The position numbers were made by a program, and so were the translations under genes. A stretch of 64,000 nucleotides of DNA, from the NCBI GenBank assembly GCA_022647725.1, contig JALCLG010000001.1, positions 626,931-690,930 of the forward strand, given 5' to 3'. Under the pieces are notes generated by a model. The model was not told where the DNA came from and did no database searches. It worked only from the letters and a program-made list of their open reading frames with translations. Positions 8,489-17,148 of this stretch are shown here, one piece after another. Every line of letters begins with the position of its first letter. Within the stretch, counting starts at the first letter, position 1. Source of the DNA: Bacilli bacterium (lineage in GTDB: Bacteria > Bacillota_I > Bacilli_A > RFN20 > CAG-288).

Positions 8489-9088
8489 TTACGCCTGTTC
8501 TTTCTTCAAATAATCGACCAGCTGCCGTAAGGCTCGTCCCCGATGGGAGACGGAATCCTTCTCGGCGGCCGTGGAACGGCCGAATGTCTTCTTCAGGTCA
8601 TAGGAGTAGAACACCGGATCATAGCCGAACTGATCCGGAGCTTCCTTATCAAACGTGGGCATGATCTTGCCTTCGGTCCTGCCTAAGAAGCAGACATCGA
8701 TGCCATGCTTCTTATCAATATAGACCATGGCCGTATAGAACGTAGCATCCTTGTCCTCGTTGTCTGCAAGTTTAGCAATCAGAGCATTGCACTTGGCTTC
8801 ATAAGGACTGCCTTGCATGAAACGGGCAGAATAAATACCAGGGAATCCGTCCAAGGCATGAACGCAAAGACCGGAATCATCGGCCAGGACCGGATAATCC
8901 GTCTTGCCGACGATGGCCAAGGCCTTGATCCGGGCATTGCCTTCAAAATCCGAAGCAATCTCTTCCGGATCGCTTTGAATGCCGGCATCCGCTAAGGAGA
9001 GAACGTCGATCCCTAAGGGAAGCAGCATCTCGTTGACCTCTCTGACCTTGTTGGGGTTGGAGGTGGCAAACACTATCTTTTTTTCCAT
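8489..9088 (-). CDS. rdgB: XTP/dITP diphosphatase (Ham1/RdgB)
   Basis: 199 residues. It hydrolyses deaminated purine nucleotides (XTP, ITP and deoxy forms) to the monophosphate, keeping them out of DNA and RNA. Visible motifs: FATSNPNKVREVNEML at the N terminus (substrate loop), ADDSGLCVHALDGFPGIYSA (metal-binding core), FGYDPVFY and SHRGRALRQL. First gene of the minus-strand operon with pth and mfd, and divergent from a NUDIX gene, so the two sanitation genes share a 75-bp control region in which I see no convincing pair of promoters. Confidence 0.95.
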   Translation of the reverse strand: MEKKIVFATSNPNKVREVNEMLLPLGIDVLSLADAGIQSDPEEIASDFEGNARIKALAIVGKTDYPVLADDSGLCVHALDGFPGIYSARFMQGSPYEAKCNALIAKLADNEDKDATFYTAMVYIDKKHGIDVCFLGRTEGKIMPTFDKEAPDQFGYDPVFYSYDLKKTFGRSTAAEKDSVSHRGRALRQLVDYLKKEQA

Positions 9089-9163
9089 AGGAACTATTTT
9101 AGCAAAAGACGAGAAGATAAATCAGCAATAATAGTAAAATAGAAGAGAGAAGGATCATTCCCT

Positions 9164-9706
9164 ATGGACAAGAAAGAAAAGCAGATCAGCAGCCAAGAAG
9201 TCTTCAAAGGCCACATCGTCGACGTGTTTCTCGACAAGGTAACCCTGCCCAACGGCATGGAAGATACCCGCGAGGTGGTCCGGCACTGCAAAGGAGCCGC
9301 CATCCTGGCCTTTGATATCGACGGCAAGATTCTTTTGGAGAACCAGTACCGCTATGCCTACGATGAAGTGATCACGGAAATCCCGGCTGGCAAATGCGAA
9401 GGCGACGAAGACCCTTTGGATGCTGCCACCCGAGAGCTGGAGGAAGAGACCGGCTATCATGCCACCAACATCGAGCCTCTCGGAGTCATCTATCCCAGCG
9501 TCGGCTACTGCGATGAGAAGCTCTATCTATATTTGGCCACCGGCCTGATCCAGACCCAGCGTCATCTCGACAGCGATGAAGACATCGACTGCTTCAAGGT
9601 CAGTCTCAACAAGATGATTGACCTGGTCAAGGACGGCACCATCAAGGATGCCAAGACGATTGCCGCTTTGAATGCCTATCTCTTACGGTTCAAGAAAATC
9701 AAATAA
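9164..9706 (+). CDS. nudF: NUDIX hydrolase, ADP-ribose pyrophosphatase type
   Basis: 180 residues. The Nudix box is perfect: the glycine-to-tyrosine run GKCEGDEDPLDAATRELEEE then TGY fits G-x5-E-x7-RE-U-x-EE-x-G-U. The surrounding sequence (IPAG immediately before the box, ILLENQYRYA upstream, GVIYPSVGYCDEKLYLYLA downstream) matches the ADP-ribose pyrophosphatase subfamily, which splits ADP-ribose to AMP and ribose-5-phosphate. Together with the macrodomain and glycohydrolase genes near 2-4 kb it could complete ADP-ribose recycling, though the genes are 5 kb apart. The next gene starts 1 nt after the stop. Confidence 0.88.
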   Translation: MDKKEKQISSQEVFKGHIVDVFLDKVTLPNGMEDTREVVRHCKGAAILAFDIDGKILLENQYRYAYDEVITEIPAGKCEGDEDPLDAATRELEEETGYHATNIEPLGVIYPSVGYCDEKLYLYLATGLIQTQRHLDSDEDIDCFKVSLNKMIDLVKDGTIKDAKTIAALNAYLLRFKKIK

Positions 9707-9707
9707 C

Positions 9708-10118
9708 ATGGCTGAAAAAGTATATTTTGCGGGTTCCATCCGCGGCGGAAGAGACGATGCCAAGCTCTATCAGGCCATGATTGCCTTCATCAAGAAGACG
9801 GATATTGTCTTAACCGAGCAGGTCGGCGATCCTTCCTTATCCTCCAAGGAGAAGGGACAGGACGAAGCCATCTACACTCAGGATACCGGCTGGTTGAGAA
9901 GCGCTGATCTGCTGATCGGTGAAGTCACCCATCCTTCCTTAGGGGTCGGCTATGAACTAGCCTACGCGGAGCGCTACAACAAGCCCTGCTATCTCTTCTA
10001 CAATCCGAAGAAGGTGTCCCTGTCAGCGATGATCATGGGAGACAAGTACTATCACATCTATGCCTACGAGAAAGAAGAGGACATCTATCCGATTCTGGAG
10101 AAGATCCTCGCCGCCTAA
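9708..10118 (+). CDS. 2'-deoxynucleoside 5'-phosphate N-hydrolase (DNPH1/Rcl-like)
   Basis: 136 residues from ATG 9708. An earlier in-frame ATG (9672) lies inside the previous gene and is unlikely. The sequence VYFAGSIRGGRDDAKLYQ, LTEQVGD, IYTQDTGWLRSADLLIGEVT and SLGVGYELAYAE follow the DNPH1 branch of the nucleoside 2-deoxyribosyltransferase fold closely, including the active-site glutamate of the EVTxPSLGVGYE block. Such enzymes cleave the N-glycosidic bond of (modified) deoxynucleoside monophosphates, releasing base and deoxyribose phosphate. It is sandwiched between a NUDIX gene (1-nt gap) and a flavin reductase (16-nt gap), consistent with a nucleotide-pool cleaning operon. Nucleoside 2-deoxyribosyltransferase activity is the alternative. 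Confidence 0.85.
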   Translation: MAEKVYFAGSIRGGRDDAKLYQAMIAFIKKTDIVLTEQVGDPSLSSKEKGQDEAIYTQDTGWLRSADLLIGEVTHPSLGVGYELAYAERYNKPCYLFYNPKKVSLSAMIMGDKYYHIYAYEKEEDIYPILEKILAA

Positions 10119-10134
10119 CAAGGAGCAAAGGACA

Positions 10135-10656
10135 ATGAACGGATTCAAAGAGATCAAGCCGGAAGATATCCAGGACAATCCTTTCAAGCTGATGGACAAG
10201 GACTGGATGCTGGTAACAGCCAAAAAGGGAGACAAGGTCAATGCGATGACGGCCTCCTGGGGTGAGTTAGGTTACCTTTGGAATGTCAATGTCGCGACCT
10301 GCTTCATCCGTCAGTCCCGTTTTACCAAAGAGTTCCTGGAAGCCGCCGATACCTTCTCACTGACCTTCTACGATCATCCGAAATACGCCAAGGAACTGGG
10401 ATATTTCGGTACGGTCTCCGGCCGGGATGAGGATAAGATCAAGAAGACCGGATTCACCGTTCTGGAAGAGGAGAACACCCCGTATTTCAAAGAAGCAAGG
10501 CTGGTCCTGATCTGCCAGAAGATAGCCAAGGTTCCGTTAACGGAAGACACCTTCTTAGTTCCGTTCATCCACCAGGATTGGTATACGAAACAGTATGAGG
10601 GCGACTACCACGACATCTACTTCGGAAAGATACTCAAGGTACTGATAAAGCAATAA
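10135..10656 (+). CDS. Flavin reductase-like (FMN-binding split barrel) protein
   Basis: 173 residues from ATG 10135, preceded by AAGGAG (10119 region). An upstream in-frame ATG lies inside the previous gene. The pattern MDKDWMLVTAKKGDKVNAMTASWGELGYLWN, a strand with ATCFIRQSRFT, and FSLTFY then SGRDEDKIKK matches the flavin-reductase domain family, which binds FMN in a split barrel and typically transfers electrons from NAD(P)H. No signal peptide. Last gene of the nudF-DNPH1-like run. The electron acceptor cannot be read from sequence. Confidence 0.85.
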   Translation: MNGFKEIKPEDIQDNPFKLMDKDWMLVTAKKGDKVNAMTASWGELGYLWNVNVATCFIRQSRFTKEFLEAADTFSLTFYDHPKYAKELGYFGTVSGRDEDKIKKTGFTVLEEENTPYFKEARLVLICQKIAKVPLTEDTFLVPFIHQDWYTKQYEGDYHDIYFGKILKVLIKQ

Positions 10657-10883
10657 CAGCGAGGCCGCCGCCTCATCGATTGGCATTTGGAATTTTTGGG
10701 GTATGTTTGAAGTATACTATCTATAGAAAGGGAATTCGGTAAAAATAATTCTTGCCAGCCACACCTGAATCTTTCTTTTCGAAAACTGCTATTCAAAGGA
10801 CCAACTAACGCAATGCATTATCAATCAGTATGTCATGCTTGCTTTCTTGAAACCTTTTCAGTGATGCCAAAAGATCAAGTTCA

Positions 10884-11456
10884 ATGACAAAAAAGATTAT
10901 TGAAAAGTATTGGATTGTTTTTCTTTTCCTGACTGTCTTATGGGGCTATCTCTTTTGGTCGCTGTTTTTCTATTCCATCGATGACAGCAAAGTCCAGCTC
11001 TTATTGAGTCAGAACAATTCCGCTTACCAGGATTCCCTAAGCCAGCTCAAACAGGGAGACAATGCGAGTGTCATCCTCGGAATGTTCTCCTTCGTTTCAG
11101 CATTGATGGTGGAAGGAATGCTTGGGCTAAGCTTCTATCTTCGCTATCGGGATGATGTCGTTATCTTTAAGGTGAACCATTTTTCCTTTAGGAAATCAAA
11201 TGGGATTATGATTACCGCTTTTTCTTGCATCACAGGAATCGCTGAAGCAATCGGGCTTCTTTTTTCCGTGAGCTTTGTCAGTCTTCATGACAGGGTGATT
11301 CTCAATCTTCCCTGCATAGTACATTATTTTCCCGATCTTGGATACTGGGCAATTGCGTTGTCTCTTGTGTTCTCCGGACTCATCCGCTATCTGGCTTTGG
11401 TTCTTCCTTTTTCTGAGTCTCGCCTCCTTAATGAAATCAGGAGGATGCAACGATGA
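10884..11456 (+). CDS. Membrane protein of ABC transporter cluster
   Basis: 190 residues with about four hydrophobic segments (roughly 9-28, 64-86, 106-130, 150-172). No family recognised. The stop overlaps the start of the next gene, an ABC ATPase (ATGA), so the two are translationally coupled, and this protein may be a membrane subunit of that transporter. The ribosome site is weak (AAGATCAAG). The upstream 227 nt is AT-richer than the genes before it and shows no clear promoter. Codon use looks AT-shifted compared with the nudF operon, which suggests separate acquisition. Confidence 0.6.
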   Translation: MTKKIIEKYWIVFLFLTVLWGYLFWSLFFYSIDDSKVQLLLSQNNSAYQDSLSQLKQGDNASVILGMFSFVSALMVEGMLGLSFYLRYRDDVVIFKVNHFSFRKSNGIMITAFSCITGIAEAIGLLFSVSFVSLHDRVILNLPCIVHYFPDLGYWAIALSLVFSGLIRYLALVLPFSESRLLNEIRRMQR

Positions 11457-12052
11457 TCCGGCTCCTTAACCTCAGCAAAGATTTCAAAGATAAGTCTGTT
11501 TTGAAAGATTTGAATTTTGTCTTCCCTGATCAGGGCCTTTTCGTGATCAACGGAGATAATATGTCCGGGAAAACAACTCTCTTCTATATTCTTTCTCTTT
11601 GGGACATTCAATTCAAAGGAACCTATGAGCTGGATGGGGACAACGTTCTCTCGATGAATGCCGAAGAAAGAAGAAATGTTCAGAGCAAAATGGGATTTGT
11701 TTTCTCTCATGCCAATTTGGCTTCGCATCTTACAGTTCAAGAAAATCTGACGTTAGGAATCTCAGGCAAAAACATTTCTCTTCCTTTTTCGGGTGATCCT
11801 CATCGACACCCGGATACTCTTTCCGGAGGAGAAGAAATCCTGCTCGTCCTGGAACGTGAGAAACACCAGAATCATACCTATCTTTTCTTGGATGAAGTCA
11901 CCAGCGCTCTGGACGACAATCATTTCAAGAGCGTGATGGCATATCTCATAGAACTAAGCAAGTCGCGGTTGATTCTCTTAAACAGTCACGATGAACGGAC
12001 CTCACTCTATGGGAACCAGCTTTTCCTTGAGAAGGGAACACTCCATGATTGA
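11453..12052 (+). CDS. ABC transporter ATP-binding protein (short)
   Basis: 199 residues, a single nucleotide-binding domain. Walker A is GDNMSGKTT, the signature LSGGE is intact but followed by an unusually short linker, and Walker B YLFLDEV carries the catalytic glutamate. The N terminus MIRLLNLSKDF is typical for this class. The gene overlaps the upstream membrane protein by 4 nt and the downstream ATPase-permease by 8 nt. It probably pairs with the second ATPase to form a heterodimeric engine. Direction and substrate are unknown; similar small clusters export peptides or protect against them, but nothing here proves that. Confidence 0.85.
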   Translation: MIRLLNLSKDFKDKSVLKDLNFVFPDQGLFVINGDNMSGKTTLFYILSLWDIQFKGTYELDGDNVLSMNAEERRNVQSKMGFVFSHANLASHLTVQENLTLGISGKNISLPFSGDPHRHPDTLSGGEEILLVLEREKHQNHTYLFLDEVTSALDDNHFKSVMAYLIELSKSRLILLNSHDERTSLYGNQLFLEKGTLHD

Positions 12053-13976
12053 ACTGAAAGGACTCACCAAGTCTTTCAATGGCAGAAAGATTCTGGATTC
12101 CATCGATCTGATTCTTCCCAATCAGGGTCTTTTCCTGGTTCAGGGAGAAAACGGCTGTGGTAAGACGACCCTTTTTACAATTCTTGCCTTGCTGGATAAA
12201 GACTATAGCGGGAGTTATCTTTACGATGGCAAGAACGTTGCTTCCCTTTCCGGCAAAGAAATTGCGCAGATCCGCTGGAATGACATCAGCTACCTTCGTC
12301 AGAAAGACAACTACCTTCCCTTTTTAAGCATGGAAGAGAATTCCGTCCTCGATGGATTTCTGACAGAAGGAAAAGCTCCTGTCTGCAAGGAAAAGAAAAA
12401 GCTGACGGAGACCAGTGAGGGTGAGGGTATGCTTGCTCTTTTAGAAACATATCTGAAACCAGGCAAGAGAATCTATCTTCTTGATGAAGTCCTCGATCAC
12501 CTGGATCTTCCTAACAGAAAAGCGATAATTTCGAAGCTGCTAGACCTCTCCAAAAAGGCTCTGGTGCTGATTGTCACCCATGATTCTCCCCTCGTAAAAG
12601 AACAGACGGGCATCATCCGAATATCTTCCGGAAAACTTCTTGTTGATGCCAAAGAGAAAGTATCTTCGGAGAGTCCTCTCAGTCAGCCCAAGAAAACTCA
12701 TTTTTCCTTACCGCTTTTCTTTCGCTCCTTGAAACAAGGAATTGTCCTGCAAGTGCTCTATTTCCTGTTATTGATTTTTGGCTTGGGAGCCACTTATACC
12801 CCCTTAGAAGCCATGACCTATCCCTATAACAGAATGCTTGAGACGGCCGTGACAACGGAAACCTATCTTTTCCAAGTCGATGGCGTAGACTCTTCTCTCA
12901 AAGACTTAGATAAAACTCATGTTTTCTCTGGTATAGAGGCCCTTATCTTTTCAGACACGTTGCCAGAAGATGGCTCCGTTCATGTCCAGTCCCAAAAGAA
13001 AACAGGAAAAGGACTTCTCTACCGAGGCGTAGGAAGAGATTATTCCTTGGATACTGTGGTCGATGCCAGCCTTCCGTTTGATGGCTATTTTATCAATTAT
13101 CAAAGCTATCTTGCCATGGCAAGAAAACAGCAGCCGGATTTTTTGACCCTCTATGTGAAAAGCTCTTCCGAAAGTATCATTTATCGAAAGCTTTTCGGAA
13201 CCAAAGCTCTTTTTGAAGCATCCTATGGGCTTTCTCTTTCCAAAGAAATAACAAATGGCTCGCTAACCTATTTCTTCCAGGATAACCTAATATCGCAGGA
13301 TGCTGTGCCTCAAATCCACGCCATGGATCTATCGGCAGTGTTTCCGCAAACGATGTCCTCTACGGTTTTATCTTCGACTGAGTTTACAGCAAAAAAGACA
13401 TTGCCTAAGGAATCCTGCCTATTGAGCGATGCGGACTTCCAGTCTCTGACGGAGGCCTGCCTTCTCCCAGACAGTCAGATTCTTTGGATGACTCCCGAGA
13501 ACAAAAGCTTGCTTTGTGCCTATCTGTATCAGCATCGGCTCAATCCCTGGTACTACCAAACTCCCCTTGCTCTGAAGAGCAACTACCTTACGATGACGGC
13601 TATTCGGGATAAATCCCTCACGGAATTCCTGCTGATTCTGCTTTTCTTTGTCGCTTATTCTCTTTTCCTTGCCTACTTCTATGTCAGCAATGAACTTTCC
13701 TTCCGACAAGCTGAAAAGAATCTCCTTTATCAGCATGGAAATACAAAAACGAAGGTTCTGCTTTACTTCCTACTAAGGCAGTTCATTCCCGTTGTTCTGG
13801 CAGTGACTCTTGGTTATCCGCTCAGTATCCTGATGTGGGGTGCTGCCGATAAGACTATGTTCGCCTATTATCCTGCTCCGACAGGATATTGTGTTCTCCT
13901 GGCTCTTGGCATCCTCGTTCTTCAAGGACTTTGCCTAACCCTTCATTATTTCTGGACGGAAAAGAACAAGTGGTAG
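12045..13976 (+). CDS. Fused ABC ATPase-permease
   Basis: 643 residues from ATG 12045; an earlier in-frame ATG (11991) lies within the preceding gene. Residues 1-215 are an ATPase with Walker A GENGCGKTT and Walker B YLLDEV, then ITHDS-like VTHDSPLV. The signature LSGGQ is degenerate (TSEGEG), so this half may bind but not fully support hydrolysis unless paired with the neighbouring ATPase. Residues about 230-252 are one membrane helix, followed by a roughly 280-residue extracytoplasmic domain, then three helices (about 535-560, 575-600, 615-640). That layout resembles a MacB/FtsX-type permease fused to its ATPase. Last gene of the cluster. Substrate unknown. Confidence 0.82.
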   Translation: MIELKGLTKSFNGRKILDSIDLILPNQGLFLVQGENGCGKTTLFTILALLDKDYSGSYLYDGKNVASLSGKEIAQIRWNDISYLRQKDNYLPFLSMEENSVLDGFLTEGKAPVCKEKKKLTETSEGEGMLALLETYLKPGKRIYLLDEVLDHLDLPNRKAIISKLLDLSKKALVLIVTHDSPLVKEQTGIIRISSGKLLVDAKEKVSSESPLSQPKKTHFSLPLFFRSLKQGIVLQVLYFLLLIFGLGATYTPLEAMTYPYNRMLETAVTTETYLFQVDGVDSSLKDLDKTHVFSGIEALIFSDTLPEDGSVHVQSQKKTGKGLLYRGVGRDYSLDTVVDASLPFDGYFINYQSYLAMARKQQPDFLTLYVKSSSESIIYRKLFGTKALFEASYGLSLSKEITNGSLTYFFQDNLISQDAVPQIHAMDLSAVFPQTMSSTVLSSTEFTAKKTLPKESCLLSDADFQSLTEACLLPDSQILWMTPENKSLLCAYLYQHRLNPWYYQTPLALKSNYLTMTAIRDKSLTEFLLILLFFVAYSLFLAYFYVSNELSFRQAEKNLLYQHGNTKTKVLLYFLLRQFIPVVLAVTLGYPLSILMWGAADKTMFAYYPAPTGYCVLLALGILVLQGLCLTLHYFWTEKNKW

Positions 13977-13999
13977 ATTGCTGAAAAGACAGTTTTTCT

Positions 14000-15226
14000 C
14001 TAGAACGCCCAGTCGCCGTTGCGGAAGACGGCAATCTCTCTGCCATCTTCGGCAATGCCGGTGATTGCCATGTCCTTGGAGCCAATCATGAAATCAACAT
14101 GACTCAAGGATTGGTTGATGCCCCGCTTATGGACTTCCTCATCGCCCAAGGTTTCAAAGCCCGGATAGAGTTCGGTAAAGCCGTTGCCTAAGGCCAGATG
14201 GCAGGCAGCATTTTCATCATAAAGGGTATTGAAGAAGAGGATTCCCGTCTCATTGATTGGCGAATGGAACGGCACCAAAGCACACTCGCCAAGATAGGCG
14301 CTTCCCTGATCCAATGTCAAAATGCTTCTTAAGGCTTCCTCTCCTTTCTTGGCGTAAACCTCGACCGCTTTGCCATCATGGAAACGGACAGAGAAATCTT
14401 CAATCAGCTGGCCTTGATAGGCTAAGGGCTTACTGGCATAGACGATGCCTTCGGCCACACCTTTTCTTGGCGAGGTGAAGCATTCCTCGCTGGGGATGTT
14501 GGGCTGGAAATAAGTGCCCGAAAGGGTCTTCTCCCCTCCGCCTAAGAAGATGACGCCCGGAATCAGACCGACCCGGAAGTCCGTCCCATTGGACGAGGAA
14601 TATCGTAATTCCTTGAACCGGAACGAATTGAGATAGGCGCAACGTTTCTTCAGATCGGCATCATGGGCTTCCCAGTTCTTAAGGCCGTTGCCATCCAAGG
14701 CACGGCTGGTGGAAAGGATCGCTTTCCACAAGGCTTCCATGGCCTTGTCATCTGTTAAGGCCGGGAAGACCTTTCTTGCCCAGGCCAAGGAGGGAACGCC
14801 GGCAATGCACCACTGGAATTTGTTTTCCCGGGCTTCACGGTATTTGCCGACAATCTTATACTTGGCGGCTCTGACGGCAGCCACCTTGCTGGCATCCACG
14901 CCTTTCAGGCCATCGGGATCATCCCCGTCCAGCCAGATCAGGCAGGGCAGATCATCCGCCATGAACTTATGAGCGGCTTCCTCAAAGGGAGGCACGATGA
15001 AGAGATCCTCCAAGACAGCATTGTCATAGTCAACCCGATCCAGCTTGGCACTCTGGAAATGGACATAGACCCGTCTTGCTCCGTTCTGATAGCAGACCTT
15101 GCTGACCAAGGCCGCCATCTCCTCCTGGGAGACATCCGTCCGGATGACGACATCCTGACCTTTCTTCAGAGCAATCCCGGCTTTGACGATCAGTTCCGCA
15201 TACTTTTCAATAATAGCCTTGTCCAT
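14000..15226 (-). CDS. M29-family aminopeptidase
   Basis: 408 residues, normal length for the family (AmpS/PepS/aminopeptidase T). These are cytoplasmic dimetal exopeptidases that remove N-terminal residues from peptides. Visible blocks: IEKYAELIVKAGIALKKGQD at the N terminus, NIPSEECFTSP (metal-ligand glutamates), GQLIEDFSVRF, LGECALVPFHSPI, FFNTLYDENAACHLALG (histidine ligand) and SHVDFMIGS (HxD ligand pair). AAGGAG lies just before the start. It is transcribed alone, convergent with the ABC cluster and divergent from the membrane protein at 15349. Confidence 0.93.
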   Translation of the reverse strand: MDKAIIEKYAELIVKAGIALKKGQDVVIRTDVSQEEMAALVSKVCYQNGARRVYVHFQSAKLDRVDYDNAVLEDLFIVPPFEEAAHKFMADDLPCLIWLDGDDPDGLKGVDASKVAAVRAAKYKIVGKYREARENKFQWCIAGVPSLAWARKVFPALTDDKAMEALWKAILSTSRALDGNGLKNWEAHDADLKKRCAYLNSFRFKELRYSSSNGTDFRVGLIPGVIFLGGGEKTLSGTYFQPNIPSEECFTSPRKGVAEGIVYASKPLAYQGQLIEDFSVRFHDGKAVEVYAKKGEEALRSILTLDQGSAYLGECALVPFHSPINETGILFFNTLYDENAACHLALGNGFTELYPGFETLGDEEVHKRGINQSLSHVDFMIGSKDMAITGIAEDGREIAVFRNGDWAF

Positions 15227-15285
15227 TTTCTTTCTCCTTGTTTAACATTAAAGGGTCTTTAGACACTTGTTTAAATTCCTTGCTT

Positions 15286-15311
15286 CTCTTTTGCAAAAGA
15301 GTTGCTAGAAT
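15286..15311 (+). promoter_or_regulatory. Extended -10 promoter abutting a 16-bp palindrome
   Basis: TG-C-TAGAAT (15303-15311) forms an extended -10. Directly upstream, where a -35 would sit, is the perfect palindrome CTCTTTTGCAAAAGAG (15286-15301), a plausible repressor or activator site for the membrane protein gene at 15349. Confidence 0.4.
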
Positions 15312-15348
15312 AAATAAACCAATATTATTTTAGGAGGTAAAAACCATT

Positions 15349-16101
15349 ATGGAAGAAGAAAAGAAGAAAGATGTGGAAGCGTCGGAGCCGAAGAAGCCGA
15401 TTGATATCTCCCGGGGCAGTGTCCTGTGGTCGGTCTGGAACTTCTTGGAAGCCACCCTCTTTGTGGTCGGCGGCATCTTAGCCATCGTCTTCTGCAAGAA
15501 CACGGATCTGCAGTCGACGATCCTGATCATCGTCGGTGCCTTCCTCATTGCTGACGGTGTCTTAAAGACCTTAGCCAACTTCTTGCCGATCTTCGGCATT
15601 GAAGATAAGGCAGCCTTAACCCACGATCTGGTCGTCGCCGGAGCCATGGAGATTGCCTTAGGCATCACCGCCATCTGCGATATTGCCAAAGATGCCTCGG
15701 CTGCCGATGCCATCACCGGCTTCATCTCCATGTTCATCGGCATCGTCCTGTTGGTGGTCGGCACCATTGCCATTGCCTACTCCTTAGCCATACTCCTCAA
15801 CAAGTATCTCGGTATGACGGGTGTCTCTATCCTGGGAATGATCTTCGGAGCCTTGATGATTGCCTTAGGCGTGGTCGTCATCGTCAAGATGAGCGATGCC
15901 GCTACCTTCAACATGGTGGTTCTCATCATTGCCGGAATTGCCCTTATCTTTGCCGGAATCGTTGCCTTTGCTACCACCGTGGATGGCATCAAAGAACATC
16001 AGCGGAAAGTCGCCATCCATAAGGCTGCCAACGAAGTCAAGGCGACCTATACCGAACAGACGACAGCCGAAACGACGACCGACGATACTAACAGCAAGTA
16101 G
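15349..16101 (+). CDS. Six-helix membrane protein (DUF308/HdeD-like)
   Basis: 250 residues; AGGAGG precedes the ATG. After a charged N terminus (EEEKKKDVEASEPKK) come six hydrophobic helices in repeating pairs rich in Gly, Ala and Ile, with motifs such as GGILAIVFC, IIVGAFLIADGVLK and LIIAGIALIFAGIVA. This layout resembles HdeD/DUF308 membrane proteins, some linked to acid resistance, but the match is by pattern only. The C-terminal 35 residues are polar and Thr-rich. Monocistronic, with a strong terminator 15 nt after the stop. Function unknown. Confidence 0.6.
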   Translation: MEEEKKKDVEASEPKKPIDISRGSVLWSVWNFLEATLFVVGGILAIVFCKNTDLQSTILIIVGAFLIADGVLKTLANFLPIFGIEDKAALTHDLVVAGAMEIALGITAICDIAKDASAADAITGFISMFIGIVLLVVGTIAIAYSLAILLNKYLGMTGVSILGMIFGALMIALGVVVIVKMSDAATFNMVVLIIAGIALIFAGIVAFATTVDGIKEHQRKVAIHKAANEVKATYTEQTTAETTTDDTNSK

Positions 16102-16115
16102 TCTCTGATTTCTAA

Positions 16116-16142
16116 GGGCTGGCAGTCCTGCCAGCCCTTTTC
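16116..16142 (+). terminator. Rho-independent terminator
   Basis: GGGCTGGCAG/CTGCCAGCCC perfect 10-bp stem (16116-16125 with 16128-16137) followed by TTTT; ends the membrane protein transcript. Confidence 0.88.
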
Positions 16143-16152
16143 AATAAAACCG

Positions 16153-16187
16153 AAAACCGGAGCTGGCACGGTGCCGGCTCCGGTTTT
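16153..16187. terminator. Bidirectional terminator between convergent genes
   Basis: AAAACCGGAGC/GCTCCGGTTTT (16153-16163 with 16177-16187) with an inner GGCAC/GTGCC stem. U tails arise on both strands, so it serves the plus-strand membrane protein and the minus-strand lipoprotein. Confidence 0.8.
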
Positions 16188-16202
16188 TCATTGCTAATCC
16201 GT

Positions 16203-16931
16203 CTAGAACCGTGTGCCTGGCAATCCAATTTCCAGCCGGACGTAATTGCTGGCGGAATTGATGATGAGGGTCAAATAATTGCTGGTCCCGTTCGGCATCG
16301 TGGCTTCATAGCAGAGGTTGCCTTTGCTGGTGGTGGCAAGAAGGGTGTAACCGGCATCGGCAAGACTCGACTGCAACGAGGTGACGATGTCACTGGCATT
16401 GCTGCCTTGGCTGGTTCCATAGAGGAAGCAATCGGTGTTGTAGCCATAGCCATAGTCAATCAAATCTGAACTGCTGGTGCCTTTGTAAAGCTCGATTTTC
16501 ACATCGGAAGGAAGTGCAAAGTCAATTGTGAAGTCAGCTCCGGCCTCTTTGGTGATGCAGCTGTTGAAAGCCGACATGTCACTCTCATAGTGAACGCCTT
16601 TGTAGTTGGACTTCGGATAGATGAGAACCTCAATCCGATAGGTGAAATCATCCGATCCCAAGAAAGTATAGTCCTCGCTGGAGTAGAAACTGAAATCGGC
16701 ATAGATGCCATTCTTCTCATAGATCTTATGGGTGAAGGCGCGGGTTCTGTAGGAGACAACATTGCTGTCACTGTCTAACGCCTGAGTGAAGCCTTCGGAC
16801 TTATAGGTGTCAATAAGGTTGGTCAAGGCGGTGGAGGCTTTGGCCGAGGCCGACGAGCCGACCTGGCAGGCGGTCATCATCAAGGCAGGAATCAACGTTA
16901 AGAAGAAAATCTTCTTTGTACTGTTTTTCAT
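16203..16931 (-). CDS. Lipoprotein of unknown function
   Basis: 242 residues. A lipoprotein signal peptide is clear: MKNSTKKIFFLTLIPALMMT then lipobox cysteine (LMMTAC, Cys22), giving a membrane-anchored extracellular protein. The mature part begins with an Ala/Ser linker and contains beta-rich sequence with no motif I can place. The C terminus ends in alternating strands (YLTLIINSASNYVRLEIGL). It stands alone on the minus strand. Similar small lipoproteins recur in this window (23999, 42122, 43401), suggesting a lineage with many lipoproteins. Confidence 0.8.
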   Translation of the reverse strand: MKNSTKKIFFLTLIPALMMTACQVGSSASAKASTALTNLIDTYKSEGFTQALDSDSNVVSYRTRAFTHKIYEKNGIYADFSFYSSEDYTFLGSDDFTYRIEVLIYPKSNYKGVHYESDMSAFNSCITKEAGADFTIDFALPSDVKIELYKGTSSSDLIDYGYGYNTDCFLYGTSQGSNASDIVTSLQSSLADAGYTLLATTSKGNLCYEATMPNGTSNYLTLIINSASNYVRLEIGLPGTRF

Positions 16932-17110
16932 AAAGGACCCTTTCTATGTGTTAGTCCGTGGTTATTCAAAACTAACAAAGGATATTTTATCGTATTAAAG
17001 TGACAAATGAAGTCCCTTGACTTGCTGTCAAGCCAAAAAGAGATAGGAAATCGCGTACATCTATGGTAAACAGCGAAACCAATGTTTTTCTTTGAGTTTC
17101 GGGCTCACCG

Positions 17111-17136
17111 AAAAAGGGTGGCTTCTGCCACCCTTT
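17111..17136 (-). terminator. Rho-independent terminator of the YitT gene
   Basis: On the minus strand AAAGGGTGGC/GCCACCCTTT (17136-17127 with 17122-17113) with a 4-nt loop, followed by more T residues; 13 nt after the YitT stop. Confidence 0.85.
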
Positions 17137-17148
17137 AATAGTCGTTGT

